A stretch of DNA of 64,000 nt. Source: Halorubrum sp. 48-1-W. Lineage in GTDB: Archaea > Halobacteriota > Halobacteria > Halobacteriales > Haloferacaceae. Each line of letters starts with the position of its first letter. Position 1 is the stretch's first letter. The notes under the pieces were generated by a model. It was not told the DNA's origin and did no database searches. It saw only the letters and a program-made list of their open reading frames with translations. The position numbers were made by a program, and so were the translations under genes. The DNA lies in the NCBI RefSeq assembly GCF_003287355.1, contig NZ_QMIM01000001.1:248001-312000 (forward strand), in the 5' to 3' direction. Below are positions 9,227 to 16,317 of the stretch, one piece after another.

Positions 9227-9391
9227 TTCGGGTCTCCCCCGACCCGGTTTCTCGTCCGTTCCCCTCCGTTACGCCGTGAGCCGGCTCTCCGCCCCGCCGA
9301 CCGCTCCGCCCTTCTGCCTCCTCGCCCCATCGAACCCCCCGACGATGGCCGCCGTACCGCCGTTTTTGTACCCCGATCGAGAACGTGGCGT

Positions 9392-10252
9392 ATGGACCTG
9401 AAACGGAAACTCGTGGAGGGGGAGCGTCCGGTCGGCGGCTGGTGTGCGTTGCCCTCGCCGGGCGTCGCGGAGGCCCTGGCGACCGCCGACTTCGACTTCG
9501 TGACCGTCGACACCGAACACTCGGCGGCCACGGCGGGTGACGTCGAGGACATGCTCCGGGCGATCGAGTCCGCCCCCGGCGACACGGAGGCGCTGGTTCG
9601 CGTCGCCGACGTGGAGGCGGCACGGATAAAACGCGTCCTCGACGCGGGCCCGTCGGCGATCATGGCCCCGCAGATCGACTCGCCATCTGCGGCCCGCGAG
9701 TTCGTCGAACTGTGCCGATACCCGCCACAGGTCGGGGAGGGCGGGAGTGGGAACGACGGCGACGACTCGGAGAACGGCGACGACTCGGCGGACGACCCCG
9801 CGGACCGCGTCGACGCCGACGGCTACCGCGGCCGGCGCGGCGTCGCCGGAAGTAGGGCCTCCGGTTTCGGCCGTCGGCTGGACGCGTACCTCCGGCGCGG
9901 GGCCGACGACGTCGCGGTGATCGCCCAGATCGAGACGCCACGCGCGGTCGAGTCGGCGGGCGAGATCGCGGCGGTGCCCGGGATCGACGCGCTGTTCGTC
10001 GGTCCCGCCGACCTCTCGGCGTCGCTCGGGCGGTTCGGGGAGTACGACGACCCCGCGTTCACGGACGCGATCGAGGCGACGCTCGTTGCTGCGGACGACG
10101 AGGGGGTGCCGGTCGGGACGCTGGCGACGAGCGACGAACTGATCGACCGATGGGTCGACGCGGGCTACGACTACCTGATCGCGGGAACCGACGTCGGCTT
10201 CCTGTCGACGGGGGCCGACCGGGCGATAGCGCGGTTCGAGGAGCAGTCGTAG
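9392..10252 (+). CDS. HpcH/HpaI-type class II aldolase
   Basis: The 286-residue enzyme belongs to the HpaI family of metal-dependent pyruvate aldolases, which cleave or form 2-keto-3-deoxy acids. Motifs are DFVTVDTEHSA (catalytic His), IMAPQIDSPSAA, IAQIETPRAVE and DALFVGPADLSASLG, in the expected order. Between residues about 115 and 150, where the family normally runs straight from the PP of the substrate loop into GxRG, there is an Asp/Gly-rich insertion (GNDGDDSENGDDSADD). The expected order resumes with YRGRRGVAGSRASGFG. Natural substrate is unknown. TTTTGTA near 9363-9368 gives a leaderless promoter. Confidence 0.85.
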   Translation: MDLKRKLVEGERPVGGWCALPSPGVAEALATADFDFVTVDTEHSAATAGDVEDMLRAIESAPGDTEALVRVADVEAARIKRVLDAGPSAIMAPQIDSPSAAREFVELCRYPPQVGEGGSGNDGDDSENGDDSADDPADRVDADGYRGRRGVAGSRASGFGRRLDAYLRRGADDVAVIAQIETPRAVESAGEIAAVPGIDALFVGPADLSASLGRFGEYDDPAFTDAIEATLVAADDEGVPVGTLATSDELIDRWVDAGYDYLIAGTDVGFLSTGADRAIARFEEQS

Positions 10253-10545
10253 GCTCGAATACGGCGCGTTCTCGACCCTGCGTGCGCTCGAATTTCCGGG
10301 CGTGTGCTCGAACCTCCGGGCGTCACCGTGCGTGTGCTCGAACCTCCGGGCGCGATGGACCGCGACCGCGACCGCACCGCGCCTCACGCCTCCCCAGCCT
10401 CGTCGCTGGCGCGTGTCCGCGCCGGCGACTCCACCGGAAATCAGAGATTTCCGAGCAGTCGGCGCTTCGCGCCGACGACATCGCGCGGGCCCCTCGCGCC
10501 CGACCGGGCGCTCGGAGGCACGCGCCGGGTTTCGAAGCGATCGGG
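10253..10545. repeat. Intergenic region with 20-bp direct repeats and dispersed hairpin repeat copy A
   Basis: The space between two convergent genes holds two elements. First, a 20-bp unit CGTGTGCTCGAACCTCCGGG occurs at 10301-10320 and 10331-10350, with a variant at 10281-10300. Second, the dispersed repeat runs from about 10373 to 10530: signature at 10383-10402, a stem GTCGCTGGCGC / GCGCCGGCGAC, an AT hairpin CGGAAAT / ATTTCCG (10435-10453) and a stem TCGGCGC / GCGCCGA (10459-10475). The 53-bp core 10427-10479 is identical to 25159-25211. I see no gene here. Confidence 0.85.
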
Positions 10546-11094
10546 CTACTCGAAGTCGGGCGCCTTCTCGCCGGCGGGAACGACGGTCTCCAGCCAGTTC
10601 TCCTCGGGCGGGAGCGGACACGCGAACGTCTCGCTGTACGCGCAAAACGGGTTGTACGCGAGGTTGAAATCGACCGTGACCGCGTCGCCGTCCGCGAGTT
10701 CTCCCTCCGGTTCCAGCTCCATGTACCGTCCCTGGTGGTACGTCTGCTGGCCCGTGGTCTTGTCGCGGAACGGGACGAAGATCGCGCCCTCCTCCCCCTC
10801 CTGGCGATACCCCGCGAGTTCGTGTTCCTCGCCGTCGAGTTCGAACGCGAACGTCACGACCCGCAGGTAGCGGACCGGTCTGCTCGCGGTCGTCTCCATC
10901 TCGACGGGGTCGGGCTCGTCGTGGACGGTCACCGTCGCCTCGACGCGATACTCGGGGGCCGGCGGGAAGTACGCGAGCCCGTCGAACGCCTCGCGGCGGT
11001 CCGGCGGGATCGGCGACTGCGGGTGCTCGGCGAAGAACTCGTCCTTCTCCCGTCGGTTGGCAGTGAGCCGGTCGGCGTACGCCTGGTCGCTCAT
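10546..11094 (-). CDS. DUF1684 family protein
   Basis: This 182-residue protein matches DUF1684, a family of unknown function found in bacteria and haloarchaea. Characteristic features are an N-terminal helix (ADRLTANRREKDEFFAEHPQSP), the FVPFRDKTTGQQTYHQGRYMEL segment, and a C-terminal VDFNLAYNPFCAYSETFACPLPPEENWL with conserved Asn, Pro and Cys. An AT-rich box on the minus strand near 11118-11124 is centred 27 bp upstream of the ATG at 11094. No enzymatic activity is known to me. Confidence 0.85.
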   Translation of the reverse strand: MSDQAYADRLTANRREKDEFFAEHPQSPIPPDRREAFDGLAYFPPAPEYRVEATVTVHDEPDPVEMETTASRPVRYLRVVTFAFELDGEEHELAGYRQEGEEGAIFVPFRDKTTGQQTYHQGRYMELEPEGELADGDAVTVDFNLAYNPFCAYSETFACPLPPEENWLETVVPAGEKAPDFE

Positions 11095-11171
11095 GGCCGG
11101 ACCGAGACGCGCCAGCGGTTTTAGCCCCCCGATCGTGGAGTTCGACAGCGGTACGCGCTCGCGGCCGCGAC

Positions 11172-11879
11172 TCAGAGCTCCCGGAGGTCCGCCAGACACG
11201 CCTCGAGATCGCGCGTGGAGGTCGCGAGCGAAAAGCCGTCGACGCGCGCGAGGTCGGCTGCGTGCTCCCAGAGGTCGTCGGTGTCGATCCCGTGGAGGAC
11301 GACCGCGTTCGGGGTCGGGCTGACGACGCGCATCGCGACCAGCGGCGACTCCCCGCGGGTGACCCGCGTGAACACCAGCGCGCGGTTCGTCGACTGGCCG
11401 TACAGCCGGTAGAACTCCTCGCTCGACAGGCGGGTGATCGCCTGGATCGAGTCGATCACGGTGTGGCCGTTGACGCGGTCGCGGTCGCCGCGAACGACCT
11501 CGGTCGCCCCCATCGCCTCGTAGAAGTCCGAAAGCGGCACCGCGGTCGCGTACTCCCGGAGGTCGTGGACGATGTCGCTTTCGAACCCAGCCGAGAGGAC
11601 GCGGGCGTACTGCCGGAGCCGGCCGCCACCCCGCCGTTCGTCGATGTCGAGTAGCCCCTCGACGGTCCGGCGGACGACGCCGATGCCGGGGCTCTCCCGG
11701 CGGCCGCTCTCGTAGTCGGAGACCACGGAGGAGGAGACGCCGAGCTGGTCGGCCAGCTCCGTCTGTGAGACGTCGAAGTCGGTCCGCCACTTCCGGAGCG
11801 TCGCTCCCGGGTCGTCGCTGAGCGTGATCTCGCCGGCGATCCGGCGGGAGAGCTCCTCGCGTGTGGCCTCGCTCATCAT
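11172..11879 (-). CDS. XRE-type helix-turn-helix transcriptional regulator
   Basis: The 235-residue protein has an HTH_3/Cro-like domain at about residues 27-85 (LRKWRTDFDVSQTELADQLG, then SSVVSDYESGRRESPG). It is followed by a larger effector-like region (residues 95-235) containing TNRALVFTRVTRGESPLVAMRVVSPTPNAVV as two fragments of one beta-rich domain. The architecture matches a conserved haloarchaeal family of putative regulators. Target genes are not evident; it is convergent with nothing and lies alone between the DUF1684 gene and the small membrane protein gene. Confidence 0.82.
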   Translation of the reverse strand: MMSEATREELSRRIAGEITLSDDPGATLRKWRTDFDVSQTELADQLGVSSSVVSDYESGRRESPGIGVVRRTVEGLLDIDERRGGGRLRQYARVLSAGFESDIVHDLREYATAVPLSDFYEAMGATEVVRGDRDRVNGHTVIDSIQAITRLSSEEFYRLYGQSTNRALVFTRVTRGESPLVAMRVVSPTPNAVVLHGIDTDDLWEHAADLARVDGFSLATSTRDLEACLADLREL

Positions 11880-11963
11880 CCGATCCCACGCGTGAGCCTC
11901 GCAAAAGGCTACCGTTCGTCGCTCCGAACGGCGAGATCCCGACTGTCAGCCGCCCGCGACCGG

Positions 11964-12242
11964 CTACTCCAGGTACAGCGAGTAGACGATCACGCCGAAC
12001 CCGGCGGCCGTCAGCAGGCTGTCGATCGCGATCCCCGTCGCCAGGCCCGCGCCGACGATCTGGTGGGAGACCCCGCCGACCAACGCCCCGACGGTGACCA
12101 CGCCGAACCCGATCCCGAGCGCCCGCAGTGACGGGTCGCCGGTGCGCTCGTAGGCCCGGAGCGCGTAGTACGTGATCATGCCACCCAGTACCAGGATGGC
12201 GGTCTTTGCCACGATTATCGTCAGGTCGATGTGCGTTGTCAT
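11964..12242 (-). CDS. Small haloarchaeal membrane protein (DUF7521-like)
   Basis: The 92-residue protein has three hydrophobic helices, about residues 8-26, 40-62 and 68-90, and the segment GMITYYALRAYERTGDPSLRALG between helices 1 and 2. It resembles a haloarchaeal family of unknown function often paired with a winged-helix regulator. The ATG at 12242 overlaps the stop of the upstream regulator gene by 4 bp, so the two are translationally coupled. The regulator may sense or control the membrane partner; this is inferred from the coupling only. Confidence 0.78.
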   Translation of the reverse strand: MTTHIDLTIIVAKTAILVLGGMITYYALRAYERTGDPSLRALGIGFGVVTVGALVGGVSHQIVGAGLATGIAIDSLLTAAGFGVIVYSLYLE

Positions 12243-12622
12243 GTTTCCTCCCGAAGCTCCGACCACAGGTCGGCCAGCCGCTCGTCGCGCGTCGGCTCGG
12301 GACGCTCGAACTCGACGGCCAACTCGCGCCCGTCCGTCTCGTCTATCGAGACGACGACCTCCTCGAACGCGACGGAGTAACGCGTCGTGTGCTGGCCGTC
12401 GCGTCGGATGTCGGTCGACTCGTTCAGCAGGGTCGCGTCGGTGAGTTTCTCCAGTTTTCGATACGTCGTCGAGAGCGGGACGTCACACTCCTCGGAGAGC
12501 TCGCTCGCCGTCTTCGGTTCCGAGAGCGCAGTGACGATCCGGCGCGCGGCCTCGTCGGCCAGCGCCTCGAGCACCTCGTCGACCTCGGGTGGGTCCTCCT
12601 CGCGCGACGGGTCCCGCACCAT
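12239..12622 (-). CDS. Winged-helix (ArsR-like) transcriptional regulator
   Basis: This 127-residue regulator contains a winged HTH at residues 12-75: VDEVLEALADEAARRIVTAL, then ASELSEECDVPLSTTYRKLEKL as recognition helix, then a wing with DGQHTTRYSV. The C-terminus is acidic. It belongs to the ArsR/HTH_20-type group abundant in haloarchaea. GTTAAAC at 12647-12653 on the minus strand is centred 27 bp before the start, giving a leaderless promoter. The next gene overlaps it by 4 bp and encodes a small membrane protein. Confidence 0.85.
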   Translation of the reverse strand: MVRDPSREEDPPEVDEVLEALADEAARRIVTALSEPKTASELSEECDVPLSTTYRKLEKLTDATLLNESTDIRRDGQHTTRYSVAFEEVVVSIDETDGRELAVEFERPEPTRDERLADLWSELREET

Positions 12623-12704
12623 ATCGACCGCTTTCGCGCGCCGACGGTTAAACCATCGAACTCGGGAGTACTTTTAAGAGCCTCCCTCTGGAGAACCCAG
12701 GTAA

Positions 12705-13007
12705 ATGTCCCCTCGGAGACCCGACGCGACCGACTTGACGCTCTCCCACGAGGAGGCGTGGGTCGCGCACGCGGCGTTGCTCGACGCCTGTGAGCGCGCC
12801 GTCGACACCGACGGGGACGCCTCGCCATACCACCGCCCGCTCGACCGCATCGAACGCGGGGGTGACCTCCCTGCCGACGGAACTGCGTTGCTACGGGACG
12901 CGCTCGTCGACTACCTCGGCGACGCGCCCGTCCGCGACCGAGCCCCCGGTCGCGCGTTGCTCCGTCGGACCGCCGACGCCGTCGATTCGGCCCCCCGACG
13001 CGTCTGA
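12705..13007 (+). CDS. Small conserved haloarchaeal protein (DUF7853-like)
   Basis: The 100-residue acidic protein has two predicted helical blocks (LTLSHEEAWVAHAALLDACE and RDALVDYLGD) and matches, as far as I recall, an uncharacterised haloarchaeal family. A TTTTAA box at 12672-12677 lies about 28-30 bp upstream of the ATG. It is divergent from the winged-helix regulator, with both promoters in an 82-bp intergenic space. Function is unknown. Confidence 0.72.
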   Translation: MSPRRPDATDLTLSHEEAWVAHAALLDACERAVDTDGDASPYHRPLDRIERGGDLPADGTALLRDALVDYLGDAPVRDRAPGRALLRRTADAVDSAPRRV

Positions 13008-13053
13008 GGTCTCCGCCGTTCCTTCGATCAGCGAATTCGCACCGGTCATCCCG

Positions 13054-15243
13054 TCACGAGCCAGTTTCCAGCGCCTCGATAAGCAGTTCCGCCACGTCGA
13101 CGACCTCGACGTCCTCCTCGAACCCGCCCGTCTTCCGGCCGTCCTCGAACATGGTCGTACACATCGGACAGGCGACGACGAACTTCTCGATGGCGCCGCC
13201 CGCGTCGGTGTCCTCGACCGCCTCGCGGAGCCGTTCCTCGCTGGGTTTGACCGCCTCGTCGTGTTCGGTCCAGAGCCCGCCGCCGCCCCCGCCACAACAG
13301 AAGGAGTCCGACCGGGACCGGGGCATCTCGTACAGCTCCGCGCCGGTCGCCCGGATCAGCTCGCGGGGGGCCTCGTACTCGTCGTTGTACCGGCCGAGGT
13401 GACAGGGGTCGTGGTAGGTGACGGTGTAGTCGAGCTCGTCGCCGACGAGGTCGAGCCGGCCGTCGGCGACCAACTCCTCGACCACCTGCGTCCAGTGGCG
13501 CACGTCTATCTCGCCGTCGGCGTTCCACGGCTCCTCGCGGTCGAACGGCATCATCGGGTCGTCGGCGAACTCCGCGAAGTCGACCTCGGGGTACTCGTTT
13601 TTCATCGTGTTGTACGAGTGCGGGTCCGTACAGACGATCTTCTCGAACTCGCAGTCCGCGAACGTCTCGACGTGGTGGCCGGCGAGTTCGAGGTAGAGGA
13701 ACTCCTCGCCGATCCGGCGGACGTCGTTGCCGTCGTTTCGCTCGTCGTCGAACAGGACGCCGAACTCGACGCCCGCCTCCTCGAACAGCCGCGCGAGCGC
13801 GCGGGCCACTTTCTTGTTCCGGTCGTCGAAGCTTGGGTAGTCGCCCACGTACCAGAGGTACTCCACCTCGGTCTCACGGGCGTCGTCGACCGTGAACTCG
13901 AGGTCGTCGGCCCAGTCGCCCCGGTTCGACTGCGGCTCGCCGAAGGTGTTTCCCTTCTGCATCACGTCCTGGAAGACGTCCTGAAGCGTGGCGTCGACGG
14001 CGCCCTCGTCGACCAGCTGGCGGTTCATGCGCGTGAACGAGGTGAGGTGCTCGATGTCGACGGGACAGGCGTCCATACACGCCATACACGCCATACACGA
14101 CTCCATCGACTCGCTCGCGATCACGCCGCCCTCGTCGGCGACGATGGGGACCGTGCCGCCGTCGCTGGCGGCGGCGGAGCCCGCTACGCCGCCGTCGGTC
14201 GCGACGGCTGTGCCGTCGCGTCTCCCCGCGACCGGGTCGTCGACCACGGACTCGCGGTACGCCTTGAGGTCCAGGATCACGTCGCGCGGGTCGAGGTTTC
14301 GCCCGACCGTGTCGGCCGGACAGGCGTCGGTACAGCGCCCGCACTTGGTACAGGCGTCGCCGTCCATCAGCTCCTTCCAGGTGAAGTCCTCGAGGGACTC
14401 GGCGTTGGTGTGATCGAGGTCGGCGGGGACGTTCGGGAGGCGCGCGCCGGCCGCCTCGTCGCGGACGACGACGTTCGCGAACGAGGAGATCATGTGGAAC
14501 GGCTTCGCGTACGGGATCCACGCGATGAACGCGAACGCCAGAAGCGAGTGGCTCCACCAGACGACGCCGTAGACCGCCTCGGCACCGGCGGTCGTCAGCC
14601 CCGCGGCCTCGAGCCCGGCGGCCATCGCCATGCCCACGAAGCTCACCGTCTCGTTCGCGCGCGCCGGCTGGCCGACGATGCCGATCGCCTGGAGGAGGAA
14701 GCCGCCGACGCCGAGGAGGAACAGCGTCCAGACGAACGCGTCGTCCTCGAGCGAGGTGTGTTTGCCCCACAGCCGCCCCTCCCGCTCCCGGTAGCGCCGG
14801 TACATCGCCATCCCGACGCCGACGACGAACAGCAGGCCGAACGCGTCGACGGCGAACTGGTAGACCAGATAGAAGTCGCCGACCCAGAAGGACTCACCGG
14901 CGAGCGGGCGGTAGAGGTCGATGTCGATCCCGAGGATCGTCGTCGCGACGAGCAGGACGAGGAAGCCCCAGAGCACGAAGGTGTGCATCACGCCCGTGTA
15001 CGCGTCTCCGTCGAACTGGTTCTCGTTCGAGAGGACGGTCCGCGTCGCCGAGACGACACGCCCGGGGAGGTTCGAGAGTCGATCGCGCGGGTCCGCACGT
15101 CCGCGCGTGTACGCCGCGAACCGGGCGTACACGCCGTACAGGAACGCGAGGATCGCCACCACGGCGAGCCAGTAGAACGCGGCCTTCCCGACCGGACCGA
15201 TGGTCCAGAACGTCTCGCGGGTGGCCGTCTGCAGCGCAGTCAT
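13054..15243 (-). CDS. Membrane-anchored HdrD/GlcF-like iron-sulfur oxidoreductase
   Basis: This 729-residue protein fuses an N-terminal NarI/HdrE-like membrane domain to an HdrD-like electron-transfer module. About five membrane segments occupy residues 18-260. Two 4Fe-4S sites follow: CTKCGRCTDACP near residue 297 and CMACMACMDACP near residue 382. They are separated by an unusually long Gly/Ala/Ser-rich insertion of about 50 residues (VATDGGVAGSAAASDGG). The C-terminal half holds cysteine-rich CCG-type motifs (DPCHLGRYN near 612, FCCGGGGGG near 648, CPMCTTMF near 690). In haloarchaea such proteins are thought to pass electrons from flavoproteins or organic acids to the quinone pool; the donor is not encoded next to it. 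A GTTAAAAC box near 15268-15275 gives a leaderless start. Confidence 0.9.
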   Translation of the reverse strand: MTALQTATRETFWTIGPVGKAAFYWLAVVAILAFLYGVYARFAAYTRGRADPRDRLSNLPGRVVSATRTVLSNENQFDGDAYTGVMHTFVLWGFLVLLVATTILGIDIDLYRPLAGESFWVGDFYLVYQFAVDAFGLLFVVGVGMAMYRRYREREGRLWGKHTSLEDDAFVWTLFLLGVGGFLLQAIGIVGQPARANETVSFVGMAMAAGLEAAGLTTAGAEAVYGVVWWSHSLLAFAFIAWIPYAKPFHMISSFANVVVRDEAAGARLPNVPADLDHTNAESLEDFTWKELMDGDACTKCGRCTDACPADTVGRNLDPRDVILDLKAYRESVVDDPVAGRRDGTAVATDGGVAGSAAASDGGTVPIVADEGGVIASESMESCMACMACMDACPVDIEHLTSFTRMNRQLVDEGAVDATLQDVFQDVMQKGNTFGEPQSNRGDWADDLEFTVDDARETEVEYLWYVGDYPSFDDRNKKVARALARLFEEAGVEFGVLFDDERNDGNDVRRIGEEFLYLELAGHHVETFADCEFEKIVCTDPHSYNTMKNEYPEVDFAEFADDPMMPFDREEPWNADGEIDVRHWTQVVEELVADGRLDLVGDELDYTVTYHDPCHLGRYNDEYEAPRELIRATGAELYEMPRSRSDSFCCGGGGGGLWTEHDEAVKPSEERLREAVEDTDAGGAIEKFVVACPMCTTMFEDGRKTGGFEEDVEVVDVAELLIEALETGS

Positions 15244-15364
15244 GATCTATCACGGGGATACGGTCGGGTTAAAACTTGCCACGCGGGGGCGGGAACCGAC
15301 CGCCGGCGCGGGTCGCCGTCGCCGCCGACACCCTTTTTCCCGTTCGTCGCCTCCCTCCGGGGAC

Positions 15365-16012
15365 ATGGACGAGAAGACCGAGGAACTCCGGGACCTCTTC
15401 GTCGACGCCACCGGCTCCGAGGCGGTGACCGAGCGCCAGGAGGCTGCCCGCGGGAGCCTCGTCGACCGCGACGCCGACGCGGTCGAGGCGCGCGTCGCAG
15501 AACTCGTCGCGACGATGCGCGAGCGGTACGGCTTCGATTCCGGGCTCGCCGGGGCCGACGTCGACGATACCGGTCTCGCCGACGAGGCGTACGACCGCGT
15601 CGTCTTCGGCTTCTTCGACGGCGAGGACGACGAGACGATCGCCGACGCCCTCGGCGGCGCGGGCGCCGGGGTCGACGCCCGGACGGTCCGCGACGCGCGC
15701 CTCGACCTCCACCTCGTCGCCGACGCGGACCGGGACACCCCATTCGAGTACACGGCGCTGAAACGCCAGCTCGCGGCCGGTCGAGAGATCGAGGCGGTCG
15801 CGTCGGCGCTCGACGTCGACGTCGACGTCGTCAACGAGTTCGTTCCGGTCGCCCGCGCCGACCTCGCGTCTACACGCGTGAACGACCGCTTTCGCGACGA
15901 GTTCCGCGACCTCCTCACCGACGCGGACATGGAGGCGTCCCACGCCGCGACCGCCCGCGAGGACGGGCTTCGCGAGGCGACCGAGGACATCGAGACCGAC
16001 GTGTCGCTGTAG
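15365..16012 (+). CDS. Conditioned medium-induced protein 4-like (Cmi4)
   Basis: The 215-residue acidic protein matches the haloarchaeal family annotated as conditioned medium-induced protein 4. It starts MDEKTEELRDLFVDATG and carries a helix-turn-helix-like segment (AVASALDVDVDVVNEFVPVARA) near residues 143-165. A DNA-binding role is possible but not established. The ATG at 15365 fits the conserved start. The last codons and stop are contained in a 25-bp tandem duplication (16001-16050). Confidence 0.72.
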   Translation: MDEKTEELRDLFVDATGSEAVTERQEAARGSLVDRDADAVEARVAELVATMRERYGFDSGLAGADVDDTGLADEAYDRVVFGFFDGEDDETIADALGGAGAGVDARTVRDARLDLHLVADADRDTPFEYTALKRQLAAGREIEAVASALDVDVDVVNEFVPVARADLASTRVNDRFRDEFRDLLTDADMEASHAATAREDGLREATEDIETDVSL

Positions 16013-16050
16013 CGGCGAGAGCGCCGTGTCGCTGTAGCGGCGAGAGCGCC
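16001..16050 (+). repeat. 25-bp tandem duplication spanning a stop codon
   Basis: The unit GTGTCGCTGTAGCGGCGAGA (plus GCGCC) occurs at 16001-16025 and again at 16026-16050 and includes the Cmi4 C-terminal codons and TAG stop. The second copy therefore repeats the gene end in non-coding sequence. Confidence 0.95.
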
Positions 16051-16118
16051 GTGACCGGCGGGTTGCCGTCGACTCGGCGTGCGACACCGATTTGAACGCA
16101 CGCCACCGATCTGTTACC

Positions 16119-16268
16119 GTGCTTGGGATCAGGTTCTTCCTCTGTGACGGATGCGGGACGGTGTATGCGGACGTCGAACGGCCACCACGGTGTGGCACCT
16201 GTGACGACGCCTCGACGGTGGAACTGGGGCCCGGGACACAGGCTGCGAACTACTTCACCGGACGGTGA
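16119..16268 (+). CDS. Small zinc-ribbon protein (49 aa)
   Basis: A GTG-initiated frame encodes a 49-residue protein whose core reads FFLCDGCGTVYADVERPPRC followed by GTC. It thus has two CxxC knuckles (CDGC and CGTC) 16 residues apart, a rubredoxin-like or zinc-ribbon fold. Haloarchaea carry many such unannotated mini-proteins with the same FLCDGCGTVYADV start. It lies 50 bp before the FAD oxidoreductase gene and may be co-transcribed with it, possibly as an electron-transfer or regulatory partner. The exact start is uncertain, since TTG codons exist upstream in frame; the zinc motifs themselves are clear. Confidence 0.75.
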   Translation: MLGIRFFLCDGCGTVYADVERPPRCGTCDDASTVELGPGTQAANYFTGR

Positions 16269-16317
16269 ACCTCCGGCCTTTTTGGTCGGGGCGCGTAGTA
16301 CGGTCGATCGTTCCCAC

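Noticed and set aside
12790-16095. A 1101-codon open frame on the plus strand
   Set aside because: It runs antisense to the HdrD-like gene, whose motifs are clear, and its product is low-complexity Arg/Pro/Val-rich. Long antisense frames are common in very GC-rich haloarchaeal DNA.
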